From assembly GCF_027484365.1 (NCBI RefSeq), contig NZ_JAIXTC010000019.1:1-64000 (forward strand): a stretch of DNA of 64,000 bases, read 5' to 3'. The notes beneath the pieces were generated by a model. That model saw only the letters and a program-made list of their open reading frames with translations. It was not told the origin of the DNA and ran no database searches. The DNA comes from Brevundimonas sp. Its GTDB lineage: Bacteria; Pseudomonadota; Alphaproteobacteria; Caulobacterales; Caulobacteraceae. A program made the position numbers and the translations under genes. Of this stretch, positions 16,633 through 25,329 are shown in pieces (the stretch's first letter is position 1; the number at the start of each line of letters is the position of its first letter).

Positions 16633-16679
16633 TCCGCTCCGGGGCAAGGCGCCGATGTCGCAAACCGACCCAAAGCGGA
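16633..16679. repeat. Degenerate TCCGCT...AGCGGA hairpin downstream of GNAT gene
   Basis: TCCGCT at 16633-16638 and AGCGGA at 16674-16679 are complementary, and the right arm is preceded by AACCGACCCAA. A related module occurs on the other side of the GNAT gene at 17201-17239. The rest of the 218-base gap (16465-16682) to the serine hydrolase start contains no gene that I can support. Confidence 0.4.
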
Positions 16680-16682
16680 GGT

Positions 16683-17138
16683 TCAGAGCGCTGCTGAATA
16701 CTCTTCCGTGGGCATGAAGCCCATGCGACCGTAGAGTGACGCCGAGCGCTCGCCCGCATGGAGCAGCACCCGGCCGCAGCCGCTAACCTTCAGATGCGAC
16801 ATGCAAGCGGACACGAGCATAGCGCCGACACCAATACCACGGTGCTCAGGCCGCACATACACGCCCCAGACGTAACCGATGCGAGCGGCATCCCCTTTTC
16901 GAAAAGCCGGAAATGCGCGCGGCAAGATGTGACAACATGCAGTGCCTACAGGTTCGCCATCGACCTTCGCCATGAAGGATGCAAGCCCGGCATGCTTGCG
17001 GGCGTCTACCAAAAACCGGTGAGCTTCGGCACGCCAGTCAGCGCGAGTGTCGTCGGTACCGATGCCCATTTCAAGCCAATGAAGCCCGTAGTTTTCAACC
17101 AGCAAGGCGTCGTCAGATGTAAGTTCAACGATCGGCAT
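16683..17138 (-). CDS. GNAT-family N-acetyltransferase
   Basis: The 151-residue product begins MPIVELTSDDALLVENYGLHWLEMGIG. The acetyl-CoA binding motif is VWGVYVRPEHRGIGVGAMLVSACMSHL (residues about 97-123), with the R/Q-x-x-G-x-G/A pattern as HRGIGVG, followed by LLHAGERSASLYGRMGFMPTEEY. The substrate is unknown. Codon use and base composition are less GC-biased than in flanking core genes, and related hairpin modules lie on both sides, which suggests acquisition. The ATG was preferred over an upstream in-frame start that has no conserved sequence. Confidence 0.88.
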   Translation of the reverse strand: MPIVELTSDDALLVENYGLHWLEMGIGTDDTRADWRAEAHRFLVDARKHAGLASFMAKVDGEPVGTACCHILPRAFPAFRKGDAARIGYVWGVYVRPEHRGIGVGAMLVSACMSHLKVSGCGRVLLHAGERSASLYGRMGFMPTEEYSAAL

Positions 17139-17200
17139 TTGAGACTTTGAACATTGAACACGCCCCGTCGCAACGTCGGCTAACCGCCCATTGCCAACAG

Positions 17201-17239
17201 TCCGCTCCCGACCCAATGCTGCCGTCGTCGGACATTGGG
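17201..17239. repeat. TCCGCT-CCGACCCAATG hairpin module upstream of GNAT gene
   Basis: TCCGCTCCCGACCCAATG at 17201-17218 is followed by a loop and CATTGGG at 17233-17239, giving a 7 bp stem with CCCAATG. The module shares TCCGCT and CCGACCCAA with the one at 16633-16679. It lies in the 321-base gap 17139-17459, which holds no supported gene and includes the upstream regions of the divergent GNAT and IPTL-CTERM genes. Confidence 0.4.
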
Positions 17240-17459
17240 TTTCTGGGCGTGGCCGCATCTCTTAGCGTCGTTAGGCGTGCGGGAGCCCGCACAACGGAAT
17301 GCCCGCCATGTGATGAGCTGATGCTTCGATGCGCAGATAATTCGCCTCTTAGTGGCGAAATGGTCAGCCTTTCCCCAGGCGATTGTCTTGGAAATGATCG
17401 GCAGTCGATCATTGGCATACTGCCGATTGGCGGCTAGAGAGCTGCTGGGGAAACAGATT

Positions 17460-18020
17460 ATGCAGTGTACCAAGATTATTTGCGCCGCCGTTGTCGCGTT
17501 CGCACTTACCGGGGTAGCAGCCCCGGCCATGGCGCAGGTAAGCTCCACCATTCCCGTAACTTTGACCGGCGCGGACCCCGTAGCGGCGGGATATCACTTT
17601 GACGAAGGTCAGCCCTGCAATGTTCACACAGGACTAGGGGGAAATCGCGCGTATCAGACCAAGACCGTTAATGTGGCTGCAACAGGGACGTATACTCTCT
17701 CGGATCAAGGCCCCGGGGATATCGGCTTCGCGCTCTACACTGGCTCGTTTGATCCATTGAACCCGACCGTGGGCTGCGTCGCGTCGACGGACGGTGCGAT
17801 AAACATCTCGCTGACTTCAGGTAACTACACTTTAGTGCAGATGGCTTGGTCAAACGGCGCCCTCGGTAATTTCAGTTCCGGATTCAATGGGCCAGGTGCT
17901 GTAACAACAGTCGCCGCGGCGGCCATCCCCACTCTGTCTGAATGGGCGATGATCCTATTCGGAACGATCCTCGCGGGTGGCGCAGCGCTCTACGTCCAGC
18001 GTCGTCGCCTGCCGGCCTGA
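17460..18020 (+). CDS. IPTL-CTERM exosortase-sorted surface protein
   Basis: The 186-residue product has a signal peptide (MQCTKIICAAVVAFALTGVAAPAMA) and a secreted beta-rich body with one Cys pair (CNV and GCVAS). Its C-terminus is typical: IPTLSEWAMILFG, a membrane segment, then QRRRLPA. This is the IPTLxxWG/A-CTERM sorting signal processed by exosortase H in other bacteria. No exosortase gene is seen in this window. GGGGAA precedes the ATG. Base composition is less GC-rich than in neighbours. Function of the mature part is unknown; it may be an envelope or matrix protein. Confidence 0.85.
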   Translation: MQCTKIICAAVVAFALTGVAAPAMAQVSSTIPVTLTGADPVAAGYHFDEGQPCNVHTGLGGNRAYQTKTVNVAATGTYTLSDQGPGDIGFALYTGSFDPLNPTVGCVASTDGAINISLTSGNYTLVQMAWSNGALGNFSSGFNGPGAVTTVAAAAIPTLSEWAMILFGTILAGGAALYVQRRRLPA

Positions 18021-18042
18021 TATTGGCAGGCTGATGTCATCG

Positions 18043-18072
18043 AACGGCCTCGCTGGCGACGGCGGGGCCGTT
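18043..18072 (+). terminator. Hairpin after the IPTL-CTERM gene
   Basis: AACGGCC (18043-18049) pairs with GGCCGTT (18066-18072), starting 23 bases after the stop codon and followed by TG rather than a T run. The remaining 177 bases to the era stop contain no gene that I can support. Confidence 0.45.
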
Positions 18073-18249
18073 TGCATGTCCGCTGTCCACCCCTGTCAGA
18101 CGTCCCGAACGTCCGCTCTGCGCCGCACTGGTCATCGGCACCAACCTGCCACGGACGCATTGCTCTGGTTACGCCGGGCCGGCATCCGCGTCGCAGCGCC
18201 GGAGTGCCGGCTTCGCGGCGCGCCCCGAAGATGACGGAGGGAAGGAACC

Positions 18250-19203
18250 CTAGGCGTTGAAGTCCAGCCCGAACTGGGCGTAGAGCGCGCGGCTGTCCTG
18301 CCATTTGGGGTCGACCTTGACCGTGATGAACAGGTGGACCGGACGGTCCAGCAGTTCGGTCAGCTCCTCGCGCGACTTCTGGCCGATCCATTTCAGGGTC
18401 TGGCCGCCCTTGCCCAGCACGATGGGCCGCTGGCTCTCGCGCTCGACATAGATGGTCTGTTCGATCCGGGCCGAGCCGTCGGCCTTCTCGTCGAAGGCGG
18501 TGGTTTCCACGGCGGCCGAATAGGGCAGTTCCTCGTGGACGCGCAGATAGACCTTCTCGCGCGTGATCTCGGCGGCCAGGACCCGGATCGGCACGTCGGC
18601 GGACTGGTCTTCCGGATAGAGCCAGGGGCCCTCCGGCATCCCCAGGGCCAACCGCGACTTCAGGTCGTCGACGCCGTCGCCCGACAGGGCCGAGATCATA
18701 TAGACCTCGGAATAGACGCCGGTTTCGAACAGGCCGTGGGACAGGGCCAGCAGGGTGTCGCGGCGCATGCCGTCGATCTTGTTGAGCACCAGGATGACCT
18801 GGGTCCCGGTGGACTTCAGGTTGGCGATGATGGTCTCGGTGTCCTCGGCGGACTTGCGGTCCGCGCCCGTGCCGTCCTTGCCTTCCGAGGCGATGTGGGA
18901 GGCCGCGTCGATCAGGTGGACGACGACGTCGGCGTCCTGGGCCCCGCCCCAGGCGGAGGCGACCATGGCCCGGTCGAGGCGGCGTTTCGGGGTGAAGATG
19001 CCGGGCGTGTCGACGAGCACGATCTGGGCGTCGCCCTCGATGGCGATGCCGCGCACGGGGAAGCGGGTGGTCTGGACCTTCTGGGTGACGATGGACACCT
19101 TGGACCCCGTCAGCCGGTTGACCAGCGTCGACTTGCCGGCGTTCGGCGCGCCGATGATGGCGGCAAAGCCTGCGCGGTTCTGCTGGGGGTTGGTATCGGT
19201 CAA
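18250..19203 (-). CDS. era: GTPase Era
   Basis: Era is an essential GTPase that binds the 3' end of 16S rRNA during 30S assembly. The 317-residue product shows G1 GAPNAGKSTLVN near residue 18, the QTTR effector region, G3 DTPGIF near 62, and G4 LNKID near 140. A C-terminal KH domain contains YVERESQRPIVLGKGGQTLKWIGQKSREEL. The start codon is TTG, overlapping the rnc stop as TTGA. No ATG or GTG fits the conserved N-terminus, so the TTG is accepted. lepB-rnc-era is a common operon. Confidence 0.95.
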   Translation of the reverse strand: MTDTNPQQNRAGFAAIIGAPNAGKSTLVNRLTGSKVSIVTQKVQTTRFPVRGIAIEGDAQIVLVDTPGIFTPKRRLDRAMVASAWGGAQDADVVVHLIDAASHIASEGKDGTGADRKSAEDTETIIANLKSTGTQVILVLNKIDGMRRDTLLALSHGLFETGVYSEVYMISALSGDGVDDLKSRLALGMPEGPWLYPEDQSADVPIRVLAAEITREKVYLRVHEELPYSAAVETTAFDEKADGSARIEQTIYVERESQRPIVLGKGGQTLKWIGQKSREELTELLDRPVHLFITVKVDPKWQDSRALYAQFGLDFNA

Positions 19204-19913
19204 ATCACGCCTTCACGTTGGAGCATGGCCATGGCGGCCGCCTTCTCCGCGTCCTGACGCGAACGTCCGGCAGCGGTCAAGGGTTCGACACCCTCGATGG
19301 AAACCTCGACCTTGAAGGTCGGGGCGTGGTCGGAGCCGGTCTGGCCGACGACGCGGTAGGCCGGCAGGGGACGGCCGGCCCCCTGCGCCCACTCCTGCAG
19401 AGCGGACTTGGGATTATTCAGGGCGCGCGGCGCCGGGGTGGCCAGTTCCTCGGCCCAGGCGTGGTCGAACACGGTCCGGGCCGCGTCCAGCCCGCCATCG
19501 AGGAAGACGGCGGCCAGCAGGGCCTCCACGGCGTCGGCGACGACCCCCTCCTTGCGGCGGCCGCCCGATTTGGTCTCGCCGGGCGAGAGGCGCAGGGCCT
19601 CGCCGATGCCGAGACGGTCGCCAACCCGCCCGCAGGCGTGCTTGTCGACCAGGGCATGGAGGCGGGACGACAGCTCACCCTCGTCGGCGGACGGATAGTC
19701 CACGTGCAGTCGCTGCGCGACCAGCAGGCCGAGGACACGGTCGCCGAGGAACTCGAGCCGTTCGTTGTGACGCGCGGGCTTGCCGGCGGCCTTGTCGGCC
19801 CCCTCCCCCACGCTGGAATGGGTCAGGGCCCGCTCCAGAAGGGCGGGGTCGCGGAAGGCGTGGCCGATGCGGTCGACCAGCGCGGCCACCGCCTCGGCCC
19901 GTGCATTCGCCAT
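19200..19913 (-). CDS. rnc: Ribonuclease III
   Basis: RNase III cuts double-stranded RNA in rRNA precursors and regulated transcripts. The 237-residue product carries the catalytic signature NERLEFLGDRVLGL near residue 49, the second acidic site ADAVEALLAAVFLDGG near 120, and a C-terminal double-stranded RNA-binding domain with NPKSALQEWAQG and AGRSRQDAEKAAAMAML. ATG was chosen because it overlaps the lepB stop (TGATG) and matches the usual length; an upstream extension would run into lepB. Confidence 0.95.
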   Translation of the reverse strand: MANARAEAVAALVDRIGHAFRDPALLERALTHSSVGEGADKAAGKPARHNERLEFLGDRVLGLLVAQRLHVDYPSADEGELSSRLHALVDKHACGRVGDRLGIGEALRLSPGETKSGGRRKEGVVADAVEALLAAVFLDGGLDAARTVFDHAWAEELATPAPRALNNPKSALQEWAQGAGRPLPAYRVVGQTGSDHAPTFKVEVSIEGVEPLTAAGRSRQDAEKAAAMAMLQREGVI

Positions 19914-21028
19914 CAGTCGAGGACGCGGAAGAAGCGGCTGGGCCGGACGTTGGCGAACCAGCTGACCGGATTGAACAGCGACGCGCCCGGCTCCCACGAG
20001 AACATGATGATCTCGGCCTTGCCGACCAGGTTCTCGTCCGGCACCAGGCCGACGCCGGCCGACTGCTCGACGCGGCTGTCGATCGAGTTGTCGCGGTTGT
20101 CGCCCATCATGAAGTAGTGGCCGGCCGGGACCGAATAGACCGGGGTGTCGTCCAGATCGCCGCCGGGGCCGAAGTCCTGGATGGTGATGGTCTTGCCGCC
20201 CGGCAGGGTCTCGCGGACCTCGGTCACAGGGCGCGGGCCGAAGATGTCGTTGACCTCGCCGGCGCTGACCACGACGTCCTGAACCGGCTGGCCGTTGATG
20301 TAGAGCTTGTTCTGGATCATCTGGATCGTGTCGCCCGGCAGGCCGATCACGCGCTTGATGTAGTCCGTCTTGTCGTCGCGCGGCAGTTTGAAGACGACGA
20401 TGTCGCCGCGGGTCGGCGCCCGGCCGAACACCCGGTCATCGCCGAGCGGCAGGTTGATCGGCAGGCCCGACGAGAACTTGGAATAGCCGTAGGCCCATTT
20501 GGACACGACGATGTAGTCGCCCTCATAGAGGTTGGGCTCCATCGAGGCCGACGGGATGGTGAAGGGCTGGAACAGCAGGACCCGCAGGACGAAGGCGATG
20601 GCCAGGGCGACGACGACCGTCTTGACGATCTCGACCGTCTCCGAGACGGCCGATCCGCCCTCGTCGTCATCCTTGACGCGAACCTTGGCGGGACCGGGAA
20701 TCTTGACCTTGCGGTCATCGAAGGGGGCGTCGCCGGCATCGCTCCAGATCGGGCGGGCGGCGGCGGCGGCCGCGGCGGCGATCGGCGCGGCCTCGGCGGG
20801 GGCAGAGTCCGTGACCTCGGGGCTGTCGGCCTCGACCGGCAGGCCGGATTCAGAGGCGGCGAAGGCCGCTTCGGCGGCGTCGACGTCACCGGCGCCCGCG
20901 ACGTCCGGCTCAGCCGGGGCCGGATCAGCATCGTCGGAAGGGACGTCATGGCTGGCGACCGCAGACGACTCGCTGTCCGTCGTGTCGATCACAGGCTTCT
21001 CGCCGTCTTCGGGCTTGTTGTCGCTCAT
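19913..21028 (-). CDS. lepB: Signal peptidase I with long acidic N-terminal extension
   Basis: LepB removes signal peptides at the outer face of the inner membrane. In this 371-residue product the catalytic Ser is residue 162 (PSASMEP) and the Lys is residue 225 (DYIKRVIGLPGD). Box E is MGDNRDNSIDSR. One membrane segment spans about 133-155. Before it lies a ~125-residue Asp/Glu/Ala/Pro-rich, probably disordered cytoplasmic extension that many LepB proteins lack. Shorter in-frame starts would leave out this extension, so the true N-terminus is open, but the ATG at 21028 is the natural start of the open frame. Confidence 0.93.
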   Translation of the reverse strand: MSDNKPEDGEKPVIDTTDSESSAVASHDVPSDDADPAPAEPDVAGAGDVDAAEAAFAASESGLPVEADSPEVTDSAPAEAAPIAAAAAAAARPIWSDAGDAPFDDRKVKIPGPAKVRVKDDDEGGSAVSETVEIVKTVVVALAIAFVLRVLLFQPFTIPSASMEPNLYEGDYIVVSKWAYGYSKFSSGLPINLPLGDDRVFGRAPTRGDIVVFKLPRDDKTDYIKRVIGLPGDTIQMIQNKLYINGQPVQDVVVSAGEVNDIFGPRPVTEVRETLPGGKTITIQDFGPGGDLDDTPVYSVPAGHYFMMGDNRDNSIDSRVEQSAGVGLVPDENLVGKAEIIMFSWEPGASLFNPVSWFANVRPSRFFRVLD

Positions 21029-21090
21029 CGTGTGAAAGCTCGTCCCCGGCCGCCGAACGCGGCTCGTATCCGCGCAGCGGTATAGCCCGA

Positions 21091-21492
21091 TTACGCCGTG
21101 GGCAAGGCTTCGATCACCACGAAGGCGAGTGCGTAGGGGTGTTCGTCGGAAAGGGTCAGGTGAATGTGCGGCGTATGGCCGGGCGGAGTCAGGCGTTTGA
21201 GGTGCTCGGCCGCGGGTCCCGTCAGGGCCAGGGTCGGCTGGCCCGAACGCAGGTTCACCACCCCCATGTCCTTCCAGTAGACGTCCCGACGCATGCCGGT
21301 GCCCAGCGCCTTGGCGCAGGCTTCCTTGGCCGCGAACCGTTTGGCATAGCTCCAGGCGACGTCCGGCTTGCGCTCCGAGCGGGCGCGTTCGATCTCGGTG
21401 AAGCAGCGGGTCTTGAAGCGGTCGCCAAAGCGATCGATCGACGCCTGGATGCGCCGGATGTCCGACAGGTCCGCGCCGACGCCGAGGATCAC
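21091..21492 (-). CDS. acpS: Holo-[acyl-carrier-protein] synthase
   Basis: AcpS moves the phosphopantetheine arm from CoA to acyl carrier protein. The 133-residue product shows [15 protein letters not shown] at the start (metal-binding Asp in GADL), [29 protein letters not shown] (the F-A-A-K-E-A motif) and [18 protein letters not shown]. The GTG start shares four bases with the pdxJ stop. pdxJ-acpS-lepB is a conserved order. Confidence 0.95.
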   Translation of the reverse strand: MILGVGADLSDIRRIQASIDRFGDRFKTRCFTEIERARSERKPDVAWSYAKRFAAKEACAKALGTGMRRDVYWKDMGVVNLRSGQPTLALTGPAAEHLKRLTPPGHTPHIHLTLSDEHPYALAFVVIEALPTA

Positions 21493-22244
21493 TCGCGCGT
21501 TACGGCCTGGGCCGCCTCCATCGCCCCGCGCATGCGCCGGATGGCGGCGGCAAGACCGACGAAGACCGCCTCCCCGATCAGGAAATGGCCGATGTTGAGC
21601 TCGCGGATCTCCGGGATGGCCAGCACCTCGGCGGCGGTGTCGTAGTCCAGACCGTGGCCGGCGTGGACCTCCAGCCCCAGCCCGTCGGCCTGGGCGCAGG
21701 CGGCGGCGAGGCGGTCGAACTCCACGCCCCGTTCTCCGGCCGGCAGATGGCAGTAGCGGCCGGTGTGGAACTCCACGACCTGGGCGCCGACGGCGGCGGC
21801 AGCCTCGACCTGGTCGGCCGAGGGATCGATGAACAGGCTGACGCGGATACCGGCGTCCGACAGGGCCCGGACCACGGGTGCCATGGTCGCCTCATGACCG
21901 GCGACGGCCAGCCCGCCCTCGGTGGTGACCTCCTCGCGCCGCTCGGGCACCAGACAGGCGGCATGGGGACGATGGCGCAGGGCGATGGCCAGCATCTCGT
22001 CGGTGACGGCCATCTCGAAATTGAGCGGTTTGCCCGCGGTCTTGCAGAGGGCGGTCAGGGCCTCGATGTCGGCGTCGCCGATGTGCCGGCGATCCTCGCG
22101 CAGGTGGGCGGTGATGCCGTCGGCGCCTGCGCGGATCGCTTCCTCGGCCGCGCGCACAGGATCGGGATGCACCCCGCCGCGCGCGTTCCGCACGGTCGCG
22201 ACATGGTCGATGTTGACGCCGAGCCGGACGGGCGGGCGGCTCAC
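21489..22244 (-). CDS. pdxJ: Pyridoxine 5'-phosphate synthase
   Basis: PdxJ condenses 1-deoxy-xylulose 5-phosphate with 3-amino-2-oxopropyl phosphate to pyridoxine phosphate. The 251-residue product begins [18 protein letters not shown], then [35 protein letters not shown], and ends with the GHGLDYDT / [17 protein letters not shown] phosphate site. The GTG start overlaps the pyrE stop by four bases. Confidence 0.96.
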   Translation of the reverse strand: MSRPPVRLGVNIDHVATVRNARGGVHPDPVRAAEEAIRAGADGITAHLREDRRHIGDADIEALTALCKTAGKPLNFEMAVTDEMLAIALRHRPHAACLVPERREEVTTEGGLAVAGHEATMAPVVRALSDAGIRVSLFIDPSADQVEAAAAVGAQVVEFHTGRYCHLPAGERGVEFDRLAAACAQADGLGLEVHAGHGLDYDTAAEVLAIPEIRELNIGHFLIGEAVFVGLAAAIRRMRGAMEAAQAVTRE

Positions 22245-22825
22245 TTGGACAGCCGCCGGCTGCCCGGATCCTCGACCGGAAGGGCCGCCAGTTCGGGCGG
22301 CAGGGCGTCGGCGGGATATGCGGGCACCTCAAGCGACGCCAGGGCGATCAGGGGGACGCCGACATCCGCCTTGCCGCCGGAGCGGTCGACGATACAGGCG
22401 GCGGCGACCACCGTGCCTCCGGCCTCCTGGATGGCGGCGATGCATTCGCGGCTCGACAGGCCGGTGGTGACGATGTCCTCGACCATGACGACCTTCTCGC
22501 CCGGCTCGACGTGGAAGCCGCGACGGAGTTTGAACGCCCCGCCCTCGCGCTCGACATACATGGAGCGGACCTTCAGATGTTTGGCGGTCTCATAGCCCGG
22601 GATGATTCCGCCGACGGCCGGGGAGATGGCGACGTCGACGGGTCCGACCGTGGCGACGATCTTCTCCGCCAGGGCCTTGCACAGCCGCTCGCAGCGGGCG
22701 CCGTCCATGAAGACGAGGTTCTTCTGCAGGAAGACCGGGCTGTGCAGCCCGGACGACAGCACGAAATGGCCTTCGCGCAGGGCGCCGGCGGCACGGAACT
22801 CGTTCAGGACGTCTTCGGTGTTCAT
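22241..22825 (-). CDS. pyrE: Orotate phosphoribosyltransferase
   Basis: PyrE joins orotate to PRPP in pyrimidine synthesis. The 194-residue product contains [11 protein letters not shown] at the start, [18 protein letters not shown], and the PRPP motif [18 protein letters not shown] near residue 115. Its length is normal for the short bacterial form. It leads the pyrE-pdxJ-acpS-lepB-rnc-era run. A 39-base gap separates it from a small upstream gene. Confidence 0.95.
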   Translation of the reverse strand: MNTEDVLNEFRAAGALREGHFVLSSGLHSPVFLQKNLVFMDGARCERLCKALAEKIVATVGPVDVAISPAVGGIIPGYETAKHLKVRSMYVEREGGAFKLRRGFHVEPGEKVVMVEDIVTTGLSSRECIAAIQEAGGTVVAAACIVDRSGGKADVGVPLIALASLEVPAYPADALPPELAALPVEDPGSRRLSK

Positions 22826-22864
22826 GGCGCCGGTCTTAGGACCAACCGGAGCGCAGGTGAAGCG

Positions 22865-23155
22865 TCAGCGTGACAGACGGGCGTCGCATTCCGCCGCACC
22901 CTCAGCGACGCCCAGCTCAGCGTAGATGCGCCGCGCCTCAGCCCAGTCGACGACCGCCTCGCCGGGCCGGTCGAGGGCGTCCAGCGCGAGCGCCTTGAGC
23001 CGGAGCGCATTCGCGAGGTCGAGCGCCCGATCGGGCAAACCGGCATAGATGTCGGCCGCCGCGGTCGCGTCCGTCAGGGCGGCTGCGGCCCGGCCCGCGA
23101 GGCGTTCACGGTCGGAGCTGTGACGAAGGTCGAAGGCGCGTTGCAGATCGTCCAT
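22865..23155 (-). CDS. Small TPR-like protein
   Basis: The 96-residue product is almost entirely helical. Its repeated AlaLeu spacing (ALDLANALRLKALALDALDRPGEAVVDWAEARRIYAELGV) looks like one to two tetratricopeptide-like hairpins. No name can be given. It starts 15 bases after lolD ends and lies 39 bases before pyrE, on the same strand, so it is probably co-transcribed. No signal peptide is seen; location is likely cytoplasmic. Confidence 0.65.
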   Translation of the reverse strand: MDDLQRAFDLRHSSDRERLAGRAAAALTDATAAADIYAGLPDRALDLANALRLKALALDALDRPGEAVVDWAEARRIYAELGVAEGAAECDARLSR

Positions 23156-23170
23156 CGCGCCCTCTGCGGC

Positions 23171-23872
23171 TCAGTATTCGCGGCTCTGGGCCTGCCGCTC
23201 TTCCAGCTGGCCGTCCTTGAGGGCGAAGACGCGGTCCATATGGCCGGCCAGTTCCATGTTGTGGGTGGCGATCAGTGCCGCGACGCCGGTGGTCTTGGTC
23301 AGGTCGCGGAGGGATTCGAACACCGAGTGGCTGGTGGTCGGGTCGAGGTTGCCGGTCGGCTCGTCGGCCAGCAGCAGGCGCGGCCCGTTGGCGAGGGCGC
23401 GGCCGATGGCGACGCGCTGCTGTTCGCCGCCCGACAACTGGGCGGGCTGGTGCGTCAACCGTTCGCTGAGGCCGAGCGTGGTCAGGATCTCGTCGGCGCG
23501 ACGACGCGCCTCCGCCTCCGGCCAGCCGGCGATCCGCATCGGCAGGGCCACGTTGTCGCGCGCGTCGAACTCCGGCAGCAGATGGTGGAACTGATAGACG
23601 AAGCCGACCCGGCTGAGCCGCATCCGGGTGCGGGCCCGCTCGTCCAGCTGACCGACGTCCTCGCCGTCGATGAAGACCTGACCCGAGGTCGGACGCTCCA
23701 GCAGGCCGGCGGCGTGGAGCAGGGACGACTTGCCGGACCCCGACGGGCCGATCAGCCCGACCAGTTCGCCCGGATGGATGTCGAGGTCGACGCCCTTGAG
23801 GACGGTCAGCTCGCCGTTACCCGTGACATAGGTCCGGGTCAGGCCGCGCGCAGAGAAGACGGGATCACTCAA
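23171..23872 (-). CDS. lolD: Lipoprotein-releasing ABC transporter ATPase LolD
   Basis: LolD powers extraction of outer-membrane lipoproteins from the inner membrane. The 233-residue product has Walker A GPSGSGKSS near residue 42, the Q-loop FVYQFHHLLPEF, the signature LSGGEQQRVAIGRAL, Walker B LLLADEPTGNLD and switch His in ATHNMEL. TTG at 23872 is chosen as start because GGAGG lies 9 bases upstream and it overlaps the permease stop by 8 bases; the longer in-frame start has no conserved residues. Confidence 0.93.
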   Translation of the reverse strand: MSDPVFSARGLTRTYVTGNGELTVLKGVDLDIHPGELVGLIGPSGSGKSSLLHAAGLLERPTSGQVFIDGEDVGQLDERARTRMRLSRVGFVYQFHHLLPEFDARDNVALPMRIAGWPEAEARRRADEILTTLGLSERLTHQPAQLSGGEQQRVAIGRALANGPRLLLADEPTGNLDPTTSHSVFESLRDLTKTTGVAALIATHNMELAGHMDRVFALKDGQLEERQAQSREY

Positions 23873-25154
23873 AGCGCAGAGCCTCCACCGGGTCGATGCG
23901 GGTCGCATTCCACGACGGGATCAGACTGGCCACACACGACATGAAGAAGGCCCACATGGTAATCCAGAACACGTCCGTCGGGTCGACCTCGGCCGGAATG
24001 CCGTTCAGCATATAGACGTCCGCTGGAAACAGCCGGGTCTGGAACACCCACTCCAGGAAATGCTGGATCGACCCGATGTTGAGACAGAACAGCAGACCCA
24101 GGATCAGGCCCGTGATCGTGCCGGCGACACCGATCGAAGCGCCGGCCATGAAGAAGATGCGCAGGATCGACGACGGGCTGGCCCCGATCGTCCGCAGGAT
24201 GGCAATGTCCCGGGTCTTGTTCTTCACCAGCATGACGATGCCGGAGATGATGTTCAGCGCCGCGATGGCGACGACCATGCCCAGAATGATCGACATGGCC
24301 ACGCGCTCGACCTTCAGCGCGCCCCAGAAGGCGGCCAGCTTGTCGCGCCAGTCGACGACGAAACCACCCGGCCCCGCGGCCTCGCGGACGGCGGGGAGAT
24401 AGTCGCCGACCCGATCCGGGTCCTTGACCTTCATCTCGATGACGTCCCAGACGCCTTCCTTGCCGAAGAACAACTGGGCCTGTTCCAGCGGCATGAAGAT
24501 GAAGGCGCGGTCGTAATCGGCCGTGCCGGACGAATAGGTGCCGCCGACACGGTAGGTCTTGTTCAGACCACCGAGGTTGCCGAATGCGGAATCGGCGCCC
24601 GTCGGGGAATAGATCTCGATCGGATCGCCGACGCGCAGGCCGAGACTGTCGGCCAGGGCCTGACCGATCAGCACATTGTCACCACCGTAGGCGCCCTGGC
24701 CGAAACTGGCACGCGCCTGGTCCGACAGACTGGCGTCGACGTACTGCATGGTGTCGAGATCGGCCGGAGCGATGCCGCGCACGAAGGCGCCGGTCGTCTG
24801 GCCGCCGGCCCGGATGATGGCCTGGGACTCGGTCAGGGGCGTGACGCTGACGACGCCCTCCACCCCCCGGAGACGGTCGACGATGGCGTCGCGGTTGAAG
24901 GCACTGAGCACCTCGCCCTGGACATACATGTGTCCGTTGAAGCTGAGCATCCGGCCGAGGAGCTCGTTCCGGAACCCGGCCATGATGCTGAGCACCACGA
25001 TCAGGGCCATGACGGCCAGGGTGATGCCGATGAAGGAGATGATGGCGATCAGGGCCACCCCGCCCTCCTTGCGCCGGGCGCGCAGGTAGCGGAGCGCCAG
25101 GCCGATCTCCCAGGCGGAGAAGGCGCCGGCGGGTTTCACTGGGGCGTCGGTCAT
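23865..25154 (-). CDS. Lipoprotein-releasing permease LolC/LolE family
   Basis: The 429-residue product has the MacB/LolC layout. One membrane helix lies near residues 35-60. A large periplasmic domain follows (RGIAPADL, GQALADSLGLRVGD, TYSSGTADYDRAFIFM). Three helices then lie in the last 150 residues, with MLVKNKTRDIAILRTIGAS and the C-terminal NATRIDPVEALRFE. Only one permease gene is present, suggesting a homodimer (LolF-like) rather than a LolC/LolE pair. It is coupled with lolD by an 8-base overlap. Confidence 0.92.
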   Translation of the reverse strand: MTDAPVKPAGAFSAWEIGLALRYLRARRKEGGVALIAIISFIGITLAVMALIVVLSIMAGFRNELLGRMLSFNGHMYVQGEVLSAFNRDAIVDRLRGVEGVVSVTPLTESQAIIRAGGQTTGAFVRGIAPADLDTMQYVDASLSDQARASFGQGAYGGDNVLIGQALADSLGLRVGDPIEIYSPTGADSAFGNLGGLNKTYRVGGTYSSGTADYDRAFIFMPLEQAQLFFGKEGVWDVIEMKVKDPDRVGDYLPAVREAAGPGGFVVDWRDKLAAFWGALKVERVAMSIILGMVVAIAALNIISGIVMLVKNKTRDIAILRTIGASPSSILRIFFMAGASIGVAGTITGLILGLLFCLNIGSIQHFLEWVFQTRLFPADVYMLNGIPAEVDPTDVFWITMWAFFMSCVASLIPSWNATRIDPVEALRFE

Positions 25155-25164
25155 CTCGAAATCT

Positions 25165-25317
25165 CCCTTCTCCCCTTGGGGGAGAAGGTGGCGCGCGGCG
25201 CGCGACGGATGAGGGGGCTGTCGGCTACGAGGCTCTTCGTTGGAGTGAGGAACTGCTGAACCGTCCCCCTCATCCGTCCGGCTTCGCCGGCCACCTTCTC
25301 CCCCGAGGGGGGAAGGG
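25165..25317. repeat. Large palindromic repeat, solo copy C
   Basis: This has the same architecture as copies A and B. The left arm is CCCTTCTCCCC/GGGGGAGAAGG, GGTGGC, a GCGCGC mini-stem and GGATGAGGGGG. A 44-base inner part follows, then the inverted right arm CCCCCTCATCC, GTCCGGC/GCCGGCC and CCACCTTCTCCC. It sits between the permease start and the proS stop with 10 and 12 bases to spare. No DUF559 gene is attached. Its interior differs from that of A and B. Confidence 0.85.
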
Positions 25318-25329
25318 AAACGATCGTGC

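Noticed and set aside
17180-17276. Definite integron attC site
   Set aside because: The ends GCCTAAC and GTTAGCC are only near-complementary and the second does not match the usual GTTRRRY core; kept only as a weak observation.
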